Below are positions 1 through 8,591 of a DNA stretch of 64,000 nt, one piece after another. Position 1 is the first letter of the stretch; each line of letters starts with the position of its first letter. The notes beneath the pieces are model-generated. The model did not search any database. It had not been told where the DNA came from and was given only the letters and a program-made list of their open reading frames with translations. The DNA comes from Natronobacterium haloterrestre (GTDB lineage Archaea > Halobacteriota > Halobacteria > Halobacteriales > Natrialbaceae): assembly GCF_900112205.1 (NCBI RefSeq), contig NZ_FOKW01000001.1, forward strand, positions 620,001-684,000, in the 5' to 3' direction. The translations under genes and the position numbers were made by a program.

Positions 1-1
1 T

Positions 2-655
2 TTCGGGACCGACCTCGCGGTCACCCACGGGTTCCGGTACGGCCCCGCGGTTCCCGCCGGCGAGATCACGCTCGAGCACCTGTATCGGGCGTTTCCGATG
101 ACCGGCCCCGTCGCTCGAGGGGGGGCGTACGGACAGCAACTGCTGAATCACATGGAGGCGTTCCTCACGGACAACTTCACGCCGTACGTCTACGAACAGG
201 AGGACGGCCGCGTCCGTAACTACTCCTCGAACGTCGAGGTGGTCGTCGATCCGACCGCGAAACGGGAACGCCGACTCGTCGACCTGATCGTCGACGGCGA
301 GTCGGTCGATCCCGAAGCGAAATACTCCGTCGCGACGTTCACCCGTCCCGGCGATCCCGAGCGGGACCTCGGAAACTGCGGGTTTCCCTTCAGCGACGTG
401 CACGTCGAGGACGGCGTCGTTCCGGTCGACGTCGTCGCCGACTACCTCGAGGATCACTCGCCGATCGACTACGGGGCGACGGACCCGGTCCGGACGCCCG
501 ACGACGGCGGCCGGGTCCAGAACACCCCGGCGGACGGCCCGTACCCGTACGTCCAGCCAGGCGTCGACTACGCCGACGGCGAAGCGTACGCCGAAACGCG
601 GCTGATCCCGACCGGGTCGGTCTTTCCGGATGGGAGTCACAACCGATATCGGTAG
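2..655 (+). CDS. 5'-nucleotidase/SoxB-like metallophosphoesterase, C-terminal part (5' truncated by window)
   Basis: The reading frame is open from base 2 to the TAG at 653-655, so the gene begins outside the window and about 217 C-terminal residues are visible. The pattern fits the C-terminal substrate-binding domain of the 5'-nucleotidase family: a Phe-Arg-Tyr-Gly loop near the start, a GEITLEHLY-type helix, then 'VDLIVDGESVDPEAKYSVAT'. The FRYG loop and the general arrangement recall SoxB, the thiosulfohydrolase branch, as well as ordinary nucleotidases. The metal-binding phosphoesterase domain is not in view, so substrate cannot be decided. The gene converges on gltB across about 270 bp without a recognisable gene. 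Confidence 0.75.
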   Translation, partial: FGTDLAVTHGFRYGPAVPAGEITLEHLYRAFPMTGPVARGGAYGQQLLNHMEAFLTDNFTPYVYEQEDGRVRNYSSNVEVVVDPTAKRERRLVDLIVDGESVDPEAKYSVATFTRPGDPERDLGNCGFPFSDVHVEDGVVPVDVVADYLEDHSPIDYGATDPVRTPDDGGRVQNTPADGPYPYVQPGVDYADGEAYAETRLIPTGSVFPDGSHNRYR

Positions 656-926
656 CACGAGCTTCCGGGAACGGGTACTCACGCAAACCGACGCGTGTCC
701 GGAAACGGGAGCGGGAGACGAGGAGGAAGACTGCTACGACGGATTCGGCGAACGAGGGGAGGAGGTGATCGACGTCAGGGGCTTCGAACCTCGATTCTCG
801 ACCGCAGATGGATTCCGGACGCGGAACGTCCCGCCGCCGCGTTCCCGGTTCCCGCTCACGTGACTGCTCGAGCGAAGCCCGTCGTCCTCCCTCTGTCCGG
901 TTACGGGCGGTAGGCCCCGCTGGCCC

Positions 927-3900
927 CTAGTCGTCGCTTGCCGCGAACTCCGTCGCGTCCGCTTCGACGGCCTTCTCCGGCGACTCGGGCAGTTCCTTCC
1001 GAACGTCGTCCGACCCCTGTTCCGCGATCGCCTCGCGGTAGGCGTCGGGCATCACTTTCACGAACCGCTCGAGGGTGCGCTCCCAGTTCTCGAGCAGGCG
1101 TTCGCCCCGGTCCGAGCCCGTGTAGGCGACGTGGTTCTCGACGAGGCGGCGCAGCATCTGCTCGTCTTCGTCCTCCAGGTCGTCGTACAGCGAGACCATC
1201 CCGGTGTTGGCACGGTCGGCGAAGGAGCCGTCGGGATCGTAGACGTAGGCCACACCGCCGGACATGCCCGCGGCGAAGTTCTTGCCCGTGTCGCCGAGGA
1301 CCGCGACGACCCCGCCGGTCATGTACTCACAGCCGTGGTCGCCGACGCCCTCGACGACGGCTTTCGCGCCGGAGTTGCGGACGGCGAAGCGTTCGCCGGC
1401 GACCCCGTTGACGTACAGTTGCCCGTCGGTCGCGCCGTAGAGCGCGACGTTCCCGATGGCGACGTTCTCGGTCGGTTCGTAGCCGGCGTCGTCGGGCGTC
1501 CGCACTGCGATCTTGCCGCCCGAAAGGCCCTTGCCGACGTGGTCGTTGGCGGTCCCATCGAGGTGCAGGGAGACGCCGTTCGCCAGGAACGCGCCGAAGC
1601 TCTGGCCGGCGGTCCCCTCGAGGTCGACCGTGAGCGTGTCCTCCGGGAGGCCGGGTTCGCCGTACCGGCTCGTGATGCGGTTCGAGAGCAAGGCGCCGAC
1701 CGCGCGGTCGACGTTCTCGACGCGCGTCTCGAGCGCGACCGGTTCCCGGTTCTCCACTGCGTCGGCGGCGGCTTCGAGGAGGTCCCGATCGAGGTGGTCC
1801 TCGAGGCCGTGGTCCTGCTCGCGGACCTTCCGGCGGACGTCGCCGCCGGGGTCGGCGAGTACCGCCGAGAGGTCGACGGTGCGGGCCTTCGGGTGGTCGA
1901 CGTCGTCGCGCTGCTCCAGGGCGTCGACGCGACCGATCATCTCGTCGACCGTCTCGAACCCTAACTCGGCCATGATCTCGCGCAGTTCCTGCGCGATGAA
2001 CGTCATGTAGTTGATGACGTGTTCGGGTTCGCCGGGGAACCGCTTGCGGAGGTCCTCGCGCTGGGTCGCGACGCCGACGGGACAGGTGTTCTTGTGGCAC
2101 TGGCGGGCCATCACGCATCCGCTGGTGACGAGCGAGGCGGTGCCGAAGACGTACTCCTCGGCACCGAGCAAGGCGGCGACCGCGACGTCGCGACCGGTCT
2201 TCAGCCCGCCGTCGGTCGAGACGCGGATGCGGTCGCGCAGTCCCGTCTCGCGCAGCATCTGGTTCGCCTCGGCGAGGCCGAGTTCCCACGGGAGGCCGGC
2301 GTTCTTGATCGAGGTGCGGGGCGACGCGCCCGTCCCGCCCGAGTGCCCCGAGATGTGGACCACGTCGGCGTTGGCCTTCGCGACGCCGGCCGCGACCGTG
2401 CCGATCCCCGCCTCGGAGACGAGCTTGACGTTGATGTCGGCGTCCTCGTTCGCGGCCTTCAGATCGAAGATCAGCTGTTTGAGATCCTCGATCGAGTAGA
2501 TGTCGTGCAGCGGCGGCGGCGAGATCAGCCCGACGCCGGGCGTGGACTTGCGGACGTGGGCGATCATCTCGTTGACCTTCTCGCCGGGCAGGTGGCCGCC
2601 CTCGCCGGGTTTCGAGCCCTGGGCCATCTTGATCTGGAGTTCGTCGGCCGAGGAGAGGTACGTCGAGGTGACGCCGAACCGGCCCGAGGCGACCTGCTTG
2701 ACGTTGCACTCTTTCTCCGTGCCGAACCGTTCGGGCGGCTCGCCGCCCTCGCCCGAATTGCTCTTGGCGCCGATCCGGTTCATCGCGATCGAGTTGTTCT
2801 CGTGGGCCTCCGGCGACAGGCTCCCGAGCGACATCGCCGCGGTGGAGAACCGCTCGACGATGTCTTTGACCGGTTCGACCTCCTCGACGGGGATCGACTC
2901 GCGGTCCGAGTCGAACTCGAGCAGGCCCCGCAGGGTCTGGAGCTCCTCGTTCTGGTCGTTGATCAGCGACGCGAACTCACGGTAGCGCTCGTAGTCGTTC
3001 GAGCGGACGGCCTGCTGGAGCGTGCCGACCGTCTCGGGGTTCCACTGGTGGTGGATGCCGTCGGAGCGGTGTTCGAACTCGCCGTGACGCTCGAGGTCCG
3101 AGTCCTCGCCTCCGAAGGCCGCGGTGTGGCGCTCTCGGAGGTCGGCCTCGATCTCGGCGAGACCGATTCCCTCGGTGCGGTTCTCGGTGCCCTCGAAGTA
3201 CTCCGAGACGACCTCGGAGTCGAGGCCGACGGCCTCGAAGATCTGGGCCCCCTGGTAGCTCTCGACCGTCGAGATACCCATCTTGGCCATCGTCTTCAGG
3301 AGCCCGTCCTCGACCGCGCCGACGTAGGCGTCGATCGCGTCCGCGGCGTCGGCACCGTCCGGGCCGGCCGTGATGTCCTCGATCGTTCGGAAGGCGAGGT
3401 AGGGGTTGACCGCGCCCGCGCCGTAGCCGATCAGCGTCGCGAAGTGGTGGACCGTCCGGGGCTCGGCGGACTCGACGACGAGCCCGACGTGGTTGCGCAG
3501 GCCGTTGCGGACGAGCCGGTGATGGACCGCGCCGGTCGCCAGCAGGCTCGGGATCGCGACGCGGTCGGCGGAGACGTTCCGGTCCGAGAGGACCAGGACG
3601 TCGTGGCCGGCCTCGATCGCCTCGACGGCGTCCGCGCGGACGCGTTCGATCGCCGCCTCGAGGGCCGTGCCGGACTCCACGTCGTCGTCGCGCTCGTAGG
3701 TAATGTCGACCGTCGCGGCCGTGAGGCCGTTGGCCTCACAGTCCCGCACCGCCTCGAGGTCGGCGTCGGTCAGCACGGGCGAGTCGAGGACGAGTTGCCG
3801 GGCGTGTTCGGGGGACTCGTCGAGCAGGTTGCGCTGGAACCCCAGCCGCGATTCGAGGGAGGTCACCAGTTCCTCCCGGATGTAGTCCAGCGGCGGGTTC

Positions 3901-5531
3901 GTGACCTGGGCGAACAGCTGCTTGAAGTACGAAAACAGCGGCCGGTTGAACTCCGTCAGCACCGAAAGCGGCGTGTCGTCGCCCATCGAGCCGACGGGGT
4001 CCTTTCCTTTCTTGGTCATCGGCTCGATCAGGTTCTCGAGTTCGTCGTGCGTGTAGCCGAAGGCGGTCTGGTAGTCCCGCAGGGCGGGAACCTCCGTCCG
4101 AGGGCTGCTGTCTGCGGTTTCCCGGATGTCGTCGACGTGGATCTGCTCACGGTCGACCCACTCGCCGTATCGGTCGTCGGTCAGGTCCTCGAAGACCTCC
4201 TCGTCCGGGATGACCCGGCCTTCTTCGGGGTCCGCGAGGAAGAGCTGGCCGGGCTGGAGCCGCCCGCGCTCCTCGACGTCGGCGGGGTCGGTCTCGAGCG
4301 CGCCGCTCTCGCTCGCGACGATCAGACGGTCCTCGCTCGTCACCTCGTACCGGCAGGGCCGGAGCCCGTTGCGGTCGAGGACTGCCCCGACGCGCTCGCC
4401 GTCGGTCGCCGCCACCAGCGCGGGGCCGTCCCACGGTTCGACCAGCGAGGCGTGGAAGTCGTAGAAGTCCTTGCGGTCCTCGTCCATCGCGTCGTCGCCG
4501 CGCCAGGCCTCGGGGACGAGCATCCGCAGGGCGTGCTCGAGGTCGCGGCCGTCCTGCATCAGGAGCTCCAGGGCGTTGTCGACGCTCGCGGTGTCTGACT
4601 GGTCGGGGTCGTCGATGATCGGCTTGACGGCCTCGGTCGCTCGCGGACGATGTCCGCTCGCGGTGTCCGTGGAACGTGGTTCCACGCAGTCGTCGATCGT
4701 CTCGCTCGCGATGTCCGTCTCGCGGGCGCGCATCCAGTTGACGTTGCCCTGGATGGTGTTGAACTCGCCGTTGTGGATGATCCGCCGATGGGGATGGGCG
4801 AGGTGCCAGGCCCCGAGGGTGTTCGTCGAGAACCGTTCGTGGACCATGACGAACGTCGACTCGAGGCGGTCGTCGGTCAGATCCGGGTAGTAGGTCGGGA
4901 GCTGTTCGCCCTTGAGCAGCCCCTTGTAGACGAGCGTGTCGGCGTTGAGCGAGCAGACGTAGAACCGCTCCGCGCCGTCGATATCGCGGTCCTCGACCTC
5001 GTTCTCGAGGGCGCGTCGTGCGACGTAGAGCCGGCGGTCGAACTCCTCGCCGGTCAGCCGCTCGTCGGGCGCGACGGCCACCTGCCACACGTCGGGTTCG
5101 GATTCGACCGCGGTCGCGCCGAGGTCCGTGTTGTCGGTGGGGACCGAGCGCCACTCGAGGGTCTCGAGGCCGTAGGTCGCGAAGGTGTCCTCGGCGAGCG
5201 CCCGGATCGTCTCGCGGGCCGCCTCGGACTGGGGGAAGAAGATCGAGCCGACCGCGTAGGTGTCGGGGAGATCGGTCTCGAGAACGTCAGCGAAGAACGC
5301 GTCCGGCGTCTGGAGCATGATACCCGCGCCGTCGCCGGTGTCCGCTTCGGCGCCGGTGGTGCCGCGGTGTTCGAGATTGACGAGCAGTTCGAGACCGTCG
5401 GCGACGACGTCGCGACCGCCCTCACCCGCGAGGTCCATTACGACGCCGACGCCGCAGTTCGACCGGGATTCCTCGGGATCGGCGAGACCCCGGGAGCGGT
5501 CGGTGGATACCGCTCTGTGTGGCTGTGACAT
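927..5531 (-). CDS. gltB: Glutamate synthase large subunit
   Basis: Makes two glutamates from glutamine and 2-oxoglutarate in ammonia assimilation. The 1534-residue protein has the full GltB order: an N-terminal glutaminase domain whose nucleophile is Cys26 (SNCGVGVV) after a short propeptide, a central domain, the FMN/2-oxoglutarate synthase domain, a [3Fe-4S] motif C-x5-C-x4-C (CVMARQCHKNTCPVG) near residues 1140-1151, and the C-terminal beta-helix domain with Gly-rich repeats. I chose ATG at 5531 over the in-frame TTG at 5549 because a TATA box at 5551-5560 lies about 25 nt upstream, giving a leaderless message. No small subunit gltD is nearby, so ferredoxin may be the donor (inference). 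Confidence 0.96.
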   Translation of the reverse strand: MSQPHRAVSTDRSRGLADPEESRSNCGVGVVMDLAGEGGRDVVADGLELLVNLEHRGTTGAEADTGDGAGIMLQTPDAFFADVLETDLPDTYAVGSIFFPQSEAARETIRALAEDTFATYGLETLEWRSVPTDNTDLGATAVESEPDVWQVAVAPDERLTGEEFDRRLYVARRALENEVEDRDIDGAERFYVCSLNADTLVYKGLLKGEQLPTYYPDLTDDRLESTFVMVHERFSTNTLGAWHLAHPHRRIIHNGEFNTIQGNVNWMRARETDIASETIDDCVEPRSTDTASGHRPRATEAVKPIIDDPDQSDTASVDNALELLMQDGRDLEHALRMLVPEAWRGDDAMDEDRKDFYDFHASLVEPWDGPALVAATDGERVGAVLDRNGLRPCRYEVTSEDRLIVASESGALETDPADVEERGRLQPGQLFLADPEEGRVIPDEEVFEDLTDDRYGEWVDREQIHVDDIRETADSSPRTEVPALRDYQTAFGYTHDELENLIEPMTKKGKDPVGSMGDDTPLSVLTEFNRPLFSYFKQLFAQVTNPPLDYIREELVTSLESRLGFQRNLLDESPEHARQLVLDSPVLTDADLEAVRDCEANGLTAATVDITYERDDDVESGTALEAAIERVRADAVEAIEAGHDVLVLSDRNVSADRVAIPSLLATGAVHHRLVRNGLRNHVGLVVESAEPRTVHHFATLIGYGAGAVNPYLAFRTIEDITAGPDGADAADAIDAYVGAVEDGLLKTMAKMGISTVESYQGAQIFEAVGLDSEVVSEYFEGTENRTEGIGLAEIEADLRERHTAAFGGEDSDLERHGEFEHRSDGIHHQWNPETVGTLQQAVRSNDYERYREFASLINDQNEELQTLRGLLEFDSDRESIPVEEVEPVKDIVERFSTAAMSLGSLSPEAHENNSIAMNRIGAKSNSGEGGEPPERFGTEKECNVKQVASGRFGVTSTYLSSADELQIKMAQGSKPGEGGHLPGEKVNEMIAHVRKSTPGVGLISPPPLHDIYSIEDLKQLIFDLKAANEDADINVKLVSEAGIGTVAAGVAKANADVVHISGHSGGTGASPRTSIKNAGLPWELGLAEANQMLRETGLRDRIRVSTDGGLKTGRDVAVAALLGAEEYVFGTASLVTSGCVMARQCHKNTCPVGVATQREDLRKRFPGEPEHVINYMTFIAQELREIMAELGFETVDEMIGRVDALEQRDDVDHPKARTVDLSAVLADPGGDVRRKVREQDHGLEDHLDRDLLEAAADAVENREPVALETRVENVDRAVGALLSNRITSRYGEPGLPEDTLTVDLEGTAGQSFGAFLANGVSLHLDGTANDHVGKGLSGGKIAVRTPDDAGYEPTENVAIGNVALYGATDGQLYVNGVAGERFAVRNSGAKAVVEGVGDHGCEYMTGGVVAVLGDTGKNFAAGMSGGVAYVYDPDGSFADRANTGMVSLYDDLEDEDEQMLRRLVENHVAYTGSDRGERLLENWERTLERFVKVMPDAYREAIAEQGSDDVRKELPESPEKAVEADATEFAASDD

Positions 5532-5550
5532 ACCACTTCGTAGCGGCAAT

Positions 5551-5560
5551 CGATATAAGA
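5551..5560 (-). promoter_or_regulatory. TATA box of gltB
   Basis: Reads TCTTATATCG on the minus strand, centred about 25 nt upstream of the ATG at 5531. This is the archaeal spacing for a leaderless transcript and decides the start codon. Confidence 0.6.
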
Positions 5561-5680
5561 GGTTGACCCATAATGACTAAATGTATTCTAGACACATCCA
5601 TATAGATATAAGGTGTGAATAGTCGCGGCGCGACAACTATCAGTTCGGCGCAGAAGGAAGGGAAATGTCAGAGGCACGTA

Positions 5681-5704
5681 GTGTTCACCCACCGGAGTGA
5701 ACAC
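5681..5704. promoter_or_regulatory. Perfect inverted repeat, possible operator
   Basis: GTGTTCAC, 8-nt spacer, GTGAACAC: a perfect two-fold symmetric site with half-sites 16 bp apart centre to centre. It sits about 150 bp upstream of the gltB start and 137 bp past the proS stop. Symmetry and spacing suit a dimeric helix-turn-helix regulator; the far position makes repression at the gltB promoter uncertain. Confidence 0.35.
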
Positions 5705-5841
5705 CACATCGAATTTTCGACGGCCGTTACCAAGCAACCTTGGGTTAAACGATTAGGTTCCGTGCGGACGGCTCACGCATTCGCCGTCGCCAGCGGCACC
5801 GGTCGAGTTACGGGAGAGAAGGCGGGAAAAGGCGGTGACAA

Positions 5842-7323
5842 TCAGTAAGACTTCGCGAAGTACGCGACCTCCTCGGCGGGGTCGCCACAGACGCCACACT
5901 CGTCGTGGTCGGGTTCGGGTACGTCACCCGCCGTCTCGCCGCCCTCGTCCTCGAGGGGCTGCATGACGATCTCCGCGGCGACCTTCTCCTTGATGGCCTC
6001 CTCGCAGGCCTCGTCGCCACACCACGGCGTCTTCACGTAGCCGCCGTGTTTGCCGATCGTCCCCATGATGTCCTCGGGGCTGTGGGCCTCCCGGACGTTC
6101 TCCTCTAAGTTCTCCTCGGCGGCCTCGTAGAGTTTGTCGTAGATCTCCTCGAGGTGGGCGTCGACCGTGTCGACGATCCCGGCGCGGTCGGCGACGGACT
6201 GTTCGTTGTCCGGGCGGTGGACCAGGGTGATCTCCTCGTCTTCGACCTCGTTGGGACCGATCTCCAGTCGGAGCGGGACGCCGTTGAGTTCGTGCTCGTT
6301 GAACTTGAAGCCGGGATTGCGCTCGTCGCGGTCGTCGAGTTCGACGCGGAAGCCGGCTTCCTCGAGGTCCTCGGCGATGTTTTCGGAGTACTCGAGGACG
6401 TCCTCCTTGGTGTCTTCCTGCCAGATCGGAACGATGACGACCTGCGTGGGCGCGATGGTCGGCGGGAGTACGAGCCCCTGGTCGTCGGAGTGGGTCATGA
6501 TGAGCGCCCCGAGCGCGCGCCAGGACAGCCCCCACGAGGTGGTGTAGGCCGTCTTCTCTTCTTCGTCCTCGTCGACGAAGGTGATGTCGAACGCCTCGGC
6601 GAAGCTCTGGCCGAGGTGGTGGCTGGTGCCGCCCTGGACGGACTTGCCGTCGGGCATCAGGGCCTCCACCGTCGTCGTCGTGTCCGCGCCGGGGAACTTG
6701 TCGTGTTCGGGCTTCTTACCACGCAGCACCGGGATGGCGAGGACGTCCTCGTAGACGCGCTCGTACTGGCCGAGGCGGGTCCAGACCTCCTCCCAGGCGC
6801 TCTCGTCGGTGGCGTGGGCGGTGTGGCCTTCCTGCCACATGAACTCCTTCGTGCGGAAGAACGGCTTCGTCTCCGTGGCCTCCCACCGGACGACGGAACA
6901 CCATTGGTTCAGCCGCAGGGGCAGGTCGCGGTGGCTGCGGGTCCAGTCGGCCATGAAGGGCGCAATGATCGATTCACTCGTGGGACGGACGGCCAGTCGT
7001 TCCTCGAGTTCCTCGTGGCCGCCCTGAGTCACCCACGCGACCTCGGGGTCGAACCCCTCGACGATGTCTTTCTCCCGCTCGAGGAACGACTCCGGGATGA
7101 ACATCGGGAAGTAGACGTTGTCGACGCCGGTCTGCTTGAACCAGCCGTCCAGTGCGTCCTGGATACGCTCCCAGAGGGCGTAGCCGCGGGGCTTCGTGAC
7201 GATGAACCCGCCCATCGGCGCGTAGTCCGCGAGTCCCGCCTTCTGGACCACTTCGGCGTACCACTCGCCGGGCTTGTGTGATTTCGACTCGGTGATACCG
7301 AGTTCCTGACTCTCGTCGCTCAT
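5842..7323 (-). CDS. proS: Prolyl-tRNA synthetase (archaeal/eukaryal type)
   Basis: Charges tRNA-Pro with proline in the cytoplasm. The 493-residue class II synthetase lacks the bacterial editing insertion. Visible features are the N-terminal 'GEWYAEVVQKAGLADY', the motif 2 region 'NQWCSVVRWE' with 'FFRTKEFMWQEGHTAH', and a C-terminal zinc-type cluster with Cys in 'WCGDEACEEA' and 'ECGVCGDP'. The protein ends in a Tyr (YFAKSY), typical of the archaeal type. A TATA-like TTTAATACT at 7346-7355 lies about 28 nt upstream of the ATG. Neighbouring gltB has its own promoter. Confidence 0.97.
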   Translation of the reverse strand: MSDESQELGITESKSHKPGEWYAEVVQKAGLADYAPMGGFIVTKPRGYALWERIQDALDGWFKQTGVDNVYFPMFIPESFLEREKDIVEGFDPEVAWVTQGGHEELEERLAVRPTSESIIAPFMADWTRSHRDLPLRLNQWCSVVRWEATETKPFFRTKEFMWQEGHTAHATDESAWEEVWTRLGQYERVYEDVLAIPVLRGKKPEHDKFPGADTTTTVEALMPDGKSVQGGTSHHLGQSFAEAFDITFVDEDEEEKTAYTTSWGLSWRALGALIMTHSDDQGLVLPPTIAPTQVVIVPIWQEDTKEDVLEYSENIAEDLEEAGFRVELDDRDERNPGFKFNEHELNGVPLRLEIGPNEVEDEEITLVHRPDNEQSVADRAGIVDTVDAHLEEIYDKLYEAAEENLEENVREAHSPEDIMGTIGKHGGYVKTPWCGDEACEEAIKEKVAAEIVMQPLEDEGGETAGDVPEPDHDECGVCGDPAEEVAYFAKSY

Positions 7324-7345
7324 TGGTTCGACAGTCAGTCACCGC

Positions 7346-7355
7346 AGTATTAAAC
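7346..7355 (-). promoter_or_regulatory. TATA box of proS
   Basis: GTTTAATACT on the minus strand, centred about 27 nt upstream of the proS ATG at 7323. Confidence 0.45.
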
Positions 7356-7441
7356 CATGCGAAGGCTACCGCGGGGCGGAACCGGCGATTCCCGCCGACC
7401 GGGCCGAACAAACGGCGCGTCGGTCCCTTCCTGTTGTCACA

Positions 7442-7451
7442 GATTTATACC
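7442..7451 (+). promoter_or_regulatory. TATA box of the quinone reductase gene
   Basis: GATTTATACC, about 25 nt upstream of the ATG at 7473; implies a leaderless transcript and rules out the longer in-frame start near 7323. Confidence 0.55.
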
Positions 7452-7472
7452 CCTCGCTACCAACGTAAACCC

Positions 7473-8444
7473 ATGCGCTCAATCCAGGTAACGGAGTACG
7501 GCGGCAGCGAGCAACTCGAGGCCGTCGAGACGGACCGCCCGGAACCCGACGCGGGCGAGGTTCGCATCGAGGTCGAAGCCGCGGGGATCAACTTCGCCGA
7601 TGTGATGCAACGTCGCGGCCACTACCCCGGCGGTCCCGAGACGCCCTACGTCCCCGGGATGGAAGCCGCGGGACGGATCGACGCCACCGGTGAGGGGGTC
7701 GGCCTGGAGGAAGGCGACCGCGTCGTCGCGATGCTGAACACCGGCGGCTACGCCGAGTACGCGACCGCCGACGCCCAGCGGCTCTTTCCCATCCCCGAGG
7801 GGATGAGCTTCGAGGAAGCCGCCGGCTTCCCCGTGCAGTTCCTGACCGCCCACGCCTGTCTGTTCGAGTGGGGCGGCTTAGAGGAGGGCGAGACAGTGCT
7901 GATCCAGGCCGCCGCGGGCGGGGTTGGCACGGCCGCCGTCCAGCTCGCCTCGAACGCCGGCGCCGAGGTGTTCGGCACCGCGAGCAGCCAGGAGAAACTC
8001 GATCTGGCCGCTGACCTGGGCTGTGATCACCCGATCAACTACACCGAGACGGACTTCCGCGAGGTCGTCGAGGCCGAGACCGACGGCGAAGGCGTCGACC
8101 TCGTCCTAGAGAGCGTCGGCGACGACGTCTTCGACCGGAGCCTCGACGCGATGGCCCACTTCGGGCGGATGGTCACCTACGGCGTCGCCAGCGGCGTCCC
8201 CGCCTCGGCCGAGAACCAGCGGTTGCTCTTCGAGAACAAGACCGTCAAGGGCTTCCACCTCGGTCAGGCGGCGTACCACGACCCGAACAGGGTCATGAAG
8301 GCCGTTCCGGACCTCACGCAGGGGCTGACCGAAGGTGACCTCCAGGTGATCCTCGGCGAGGAGTTCCCGCTCGAGGACGCCGCCGAGGCCCACCAGTACA
8401 TCGAGGACCGCAAGAGTTCGGGCAAGGTCGTGCTGAAGCCCTAG
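7473..8444 (+). CDS. NADPH:quinone oxidoreductase-like MDR-family dehydrogenase
   Basis: Medium-chain dehydrogenase/reductase of 323 residues. The N-terminal GroES-like domain carries 'AAGINFADVMQRRGHYP', the quinone oxidoreductase version without zinc-ligand cysteines. The Rossmann domain has the NADPH loop AAAGGVGTAAVQLA. Expected reaction is NADPH-dependent one- or two-electron reduction of quinones or activated alkenes in the cytosol; the true substrate is unknown. The start is the ATG 25 nt downstream of a TATA box. It is divergent from proS and monocistronic as far as seen. Confidence 0.88.
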   Translation: MRSIQVTEYGGSEQLEAVETDRPEPDAGEVRIEVEAAGINFADVMQRRGHYPGGPETPYVPGMEAAGRIDATGEGVGLEEGDRVVAMLNTGGYAEYATADAQRLFPIPEGMSFEEAAGFPVQFLTAHACLFEWGGLEEGETVLIQAAAGGVGTAAVQLASNAGAEVFGTASSQEKLDLAADLGCDHPINYTETDFREVVEAETDGEGVDLVLESVGDDVFDRSLDAMAHFGRMVTYGVASGVPASAENQRLLFENKTVKGFHLGQAAYHDPNRVMKAVPDLTQGLTEGDLQVILGEEFPLEDAAEAHQYIEDRKSSGKVVLKP

Positions 8445-8480
8445 ACTGAAGCCCCAGACTGAACCCGTCGAGGAAAGGGT

Positions 8481-8490
8481 ATTTATAGGA
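8481..8490 (+). promoter_or_regulatory. Likely TATA box of the kinase-KaiC operon
   Basis: ATTTATAGGA in an AT-rich patch after the quinone reductase gene. It lies about 105 nt before the ATG at 8592, implying a 5' leader of roughly 75-80 nt if used. Confidence 0.4.
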
Positions 8491-8591
8491 CTTCGAAAAT
8501 ACAGGTCGGTTGATAAACGTCCTATCAGTTCCTGTTCGCCGAGAATTCCCGGTTGGGTTGATTGTCCCCAAAACGAGTTCGTTCGAGACGA

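Larger units (their letters stand above)
5532..5841. other. Intergenic region between proS and gltB
   Basis: About 310 bp without a supported gene. It holds the gltB TATA box and a perfect 8-bp inverted repeat at 5681-5704. A short plus-strand ORF (5615-5848) has no family features and is not called. Confidence 0.6.

Noticed and set aside
2019-4598. Long plus-strand ORF (859 codons) opposite gltB
   Set aside because: Antisense shadow of a GC-rich gene: no family motif, rich in Arg/Val/Asp repeats, and gltB on the other strand has continuous motifs.
5532-5549. TTG start adding six residues to gltB
   Set aside because: The TATA box lies too near to this codon for leaderless initiation, while ATG 5531 fits exactly.
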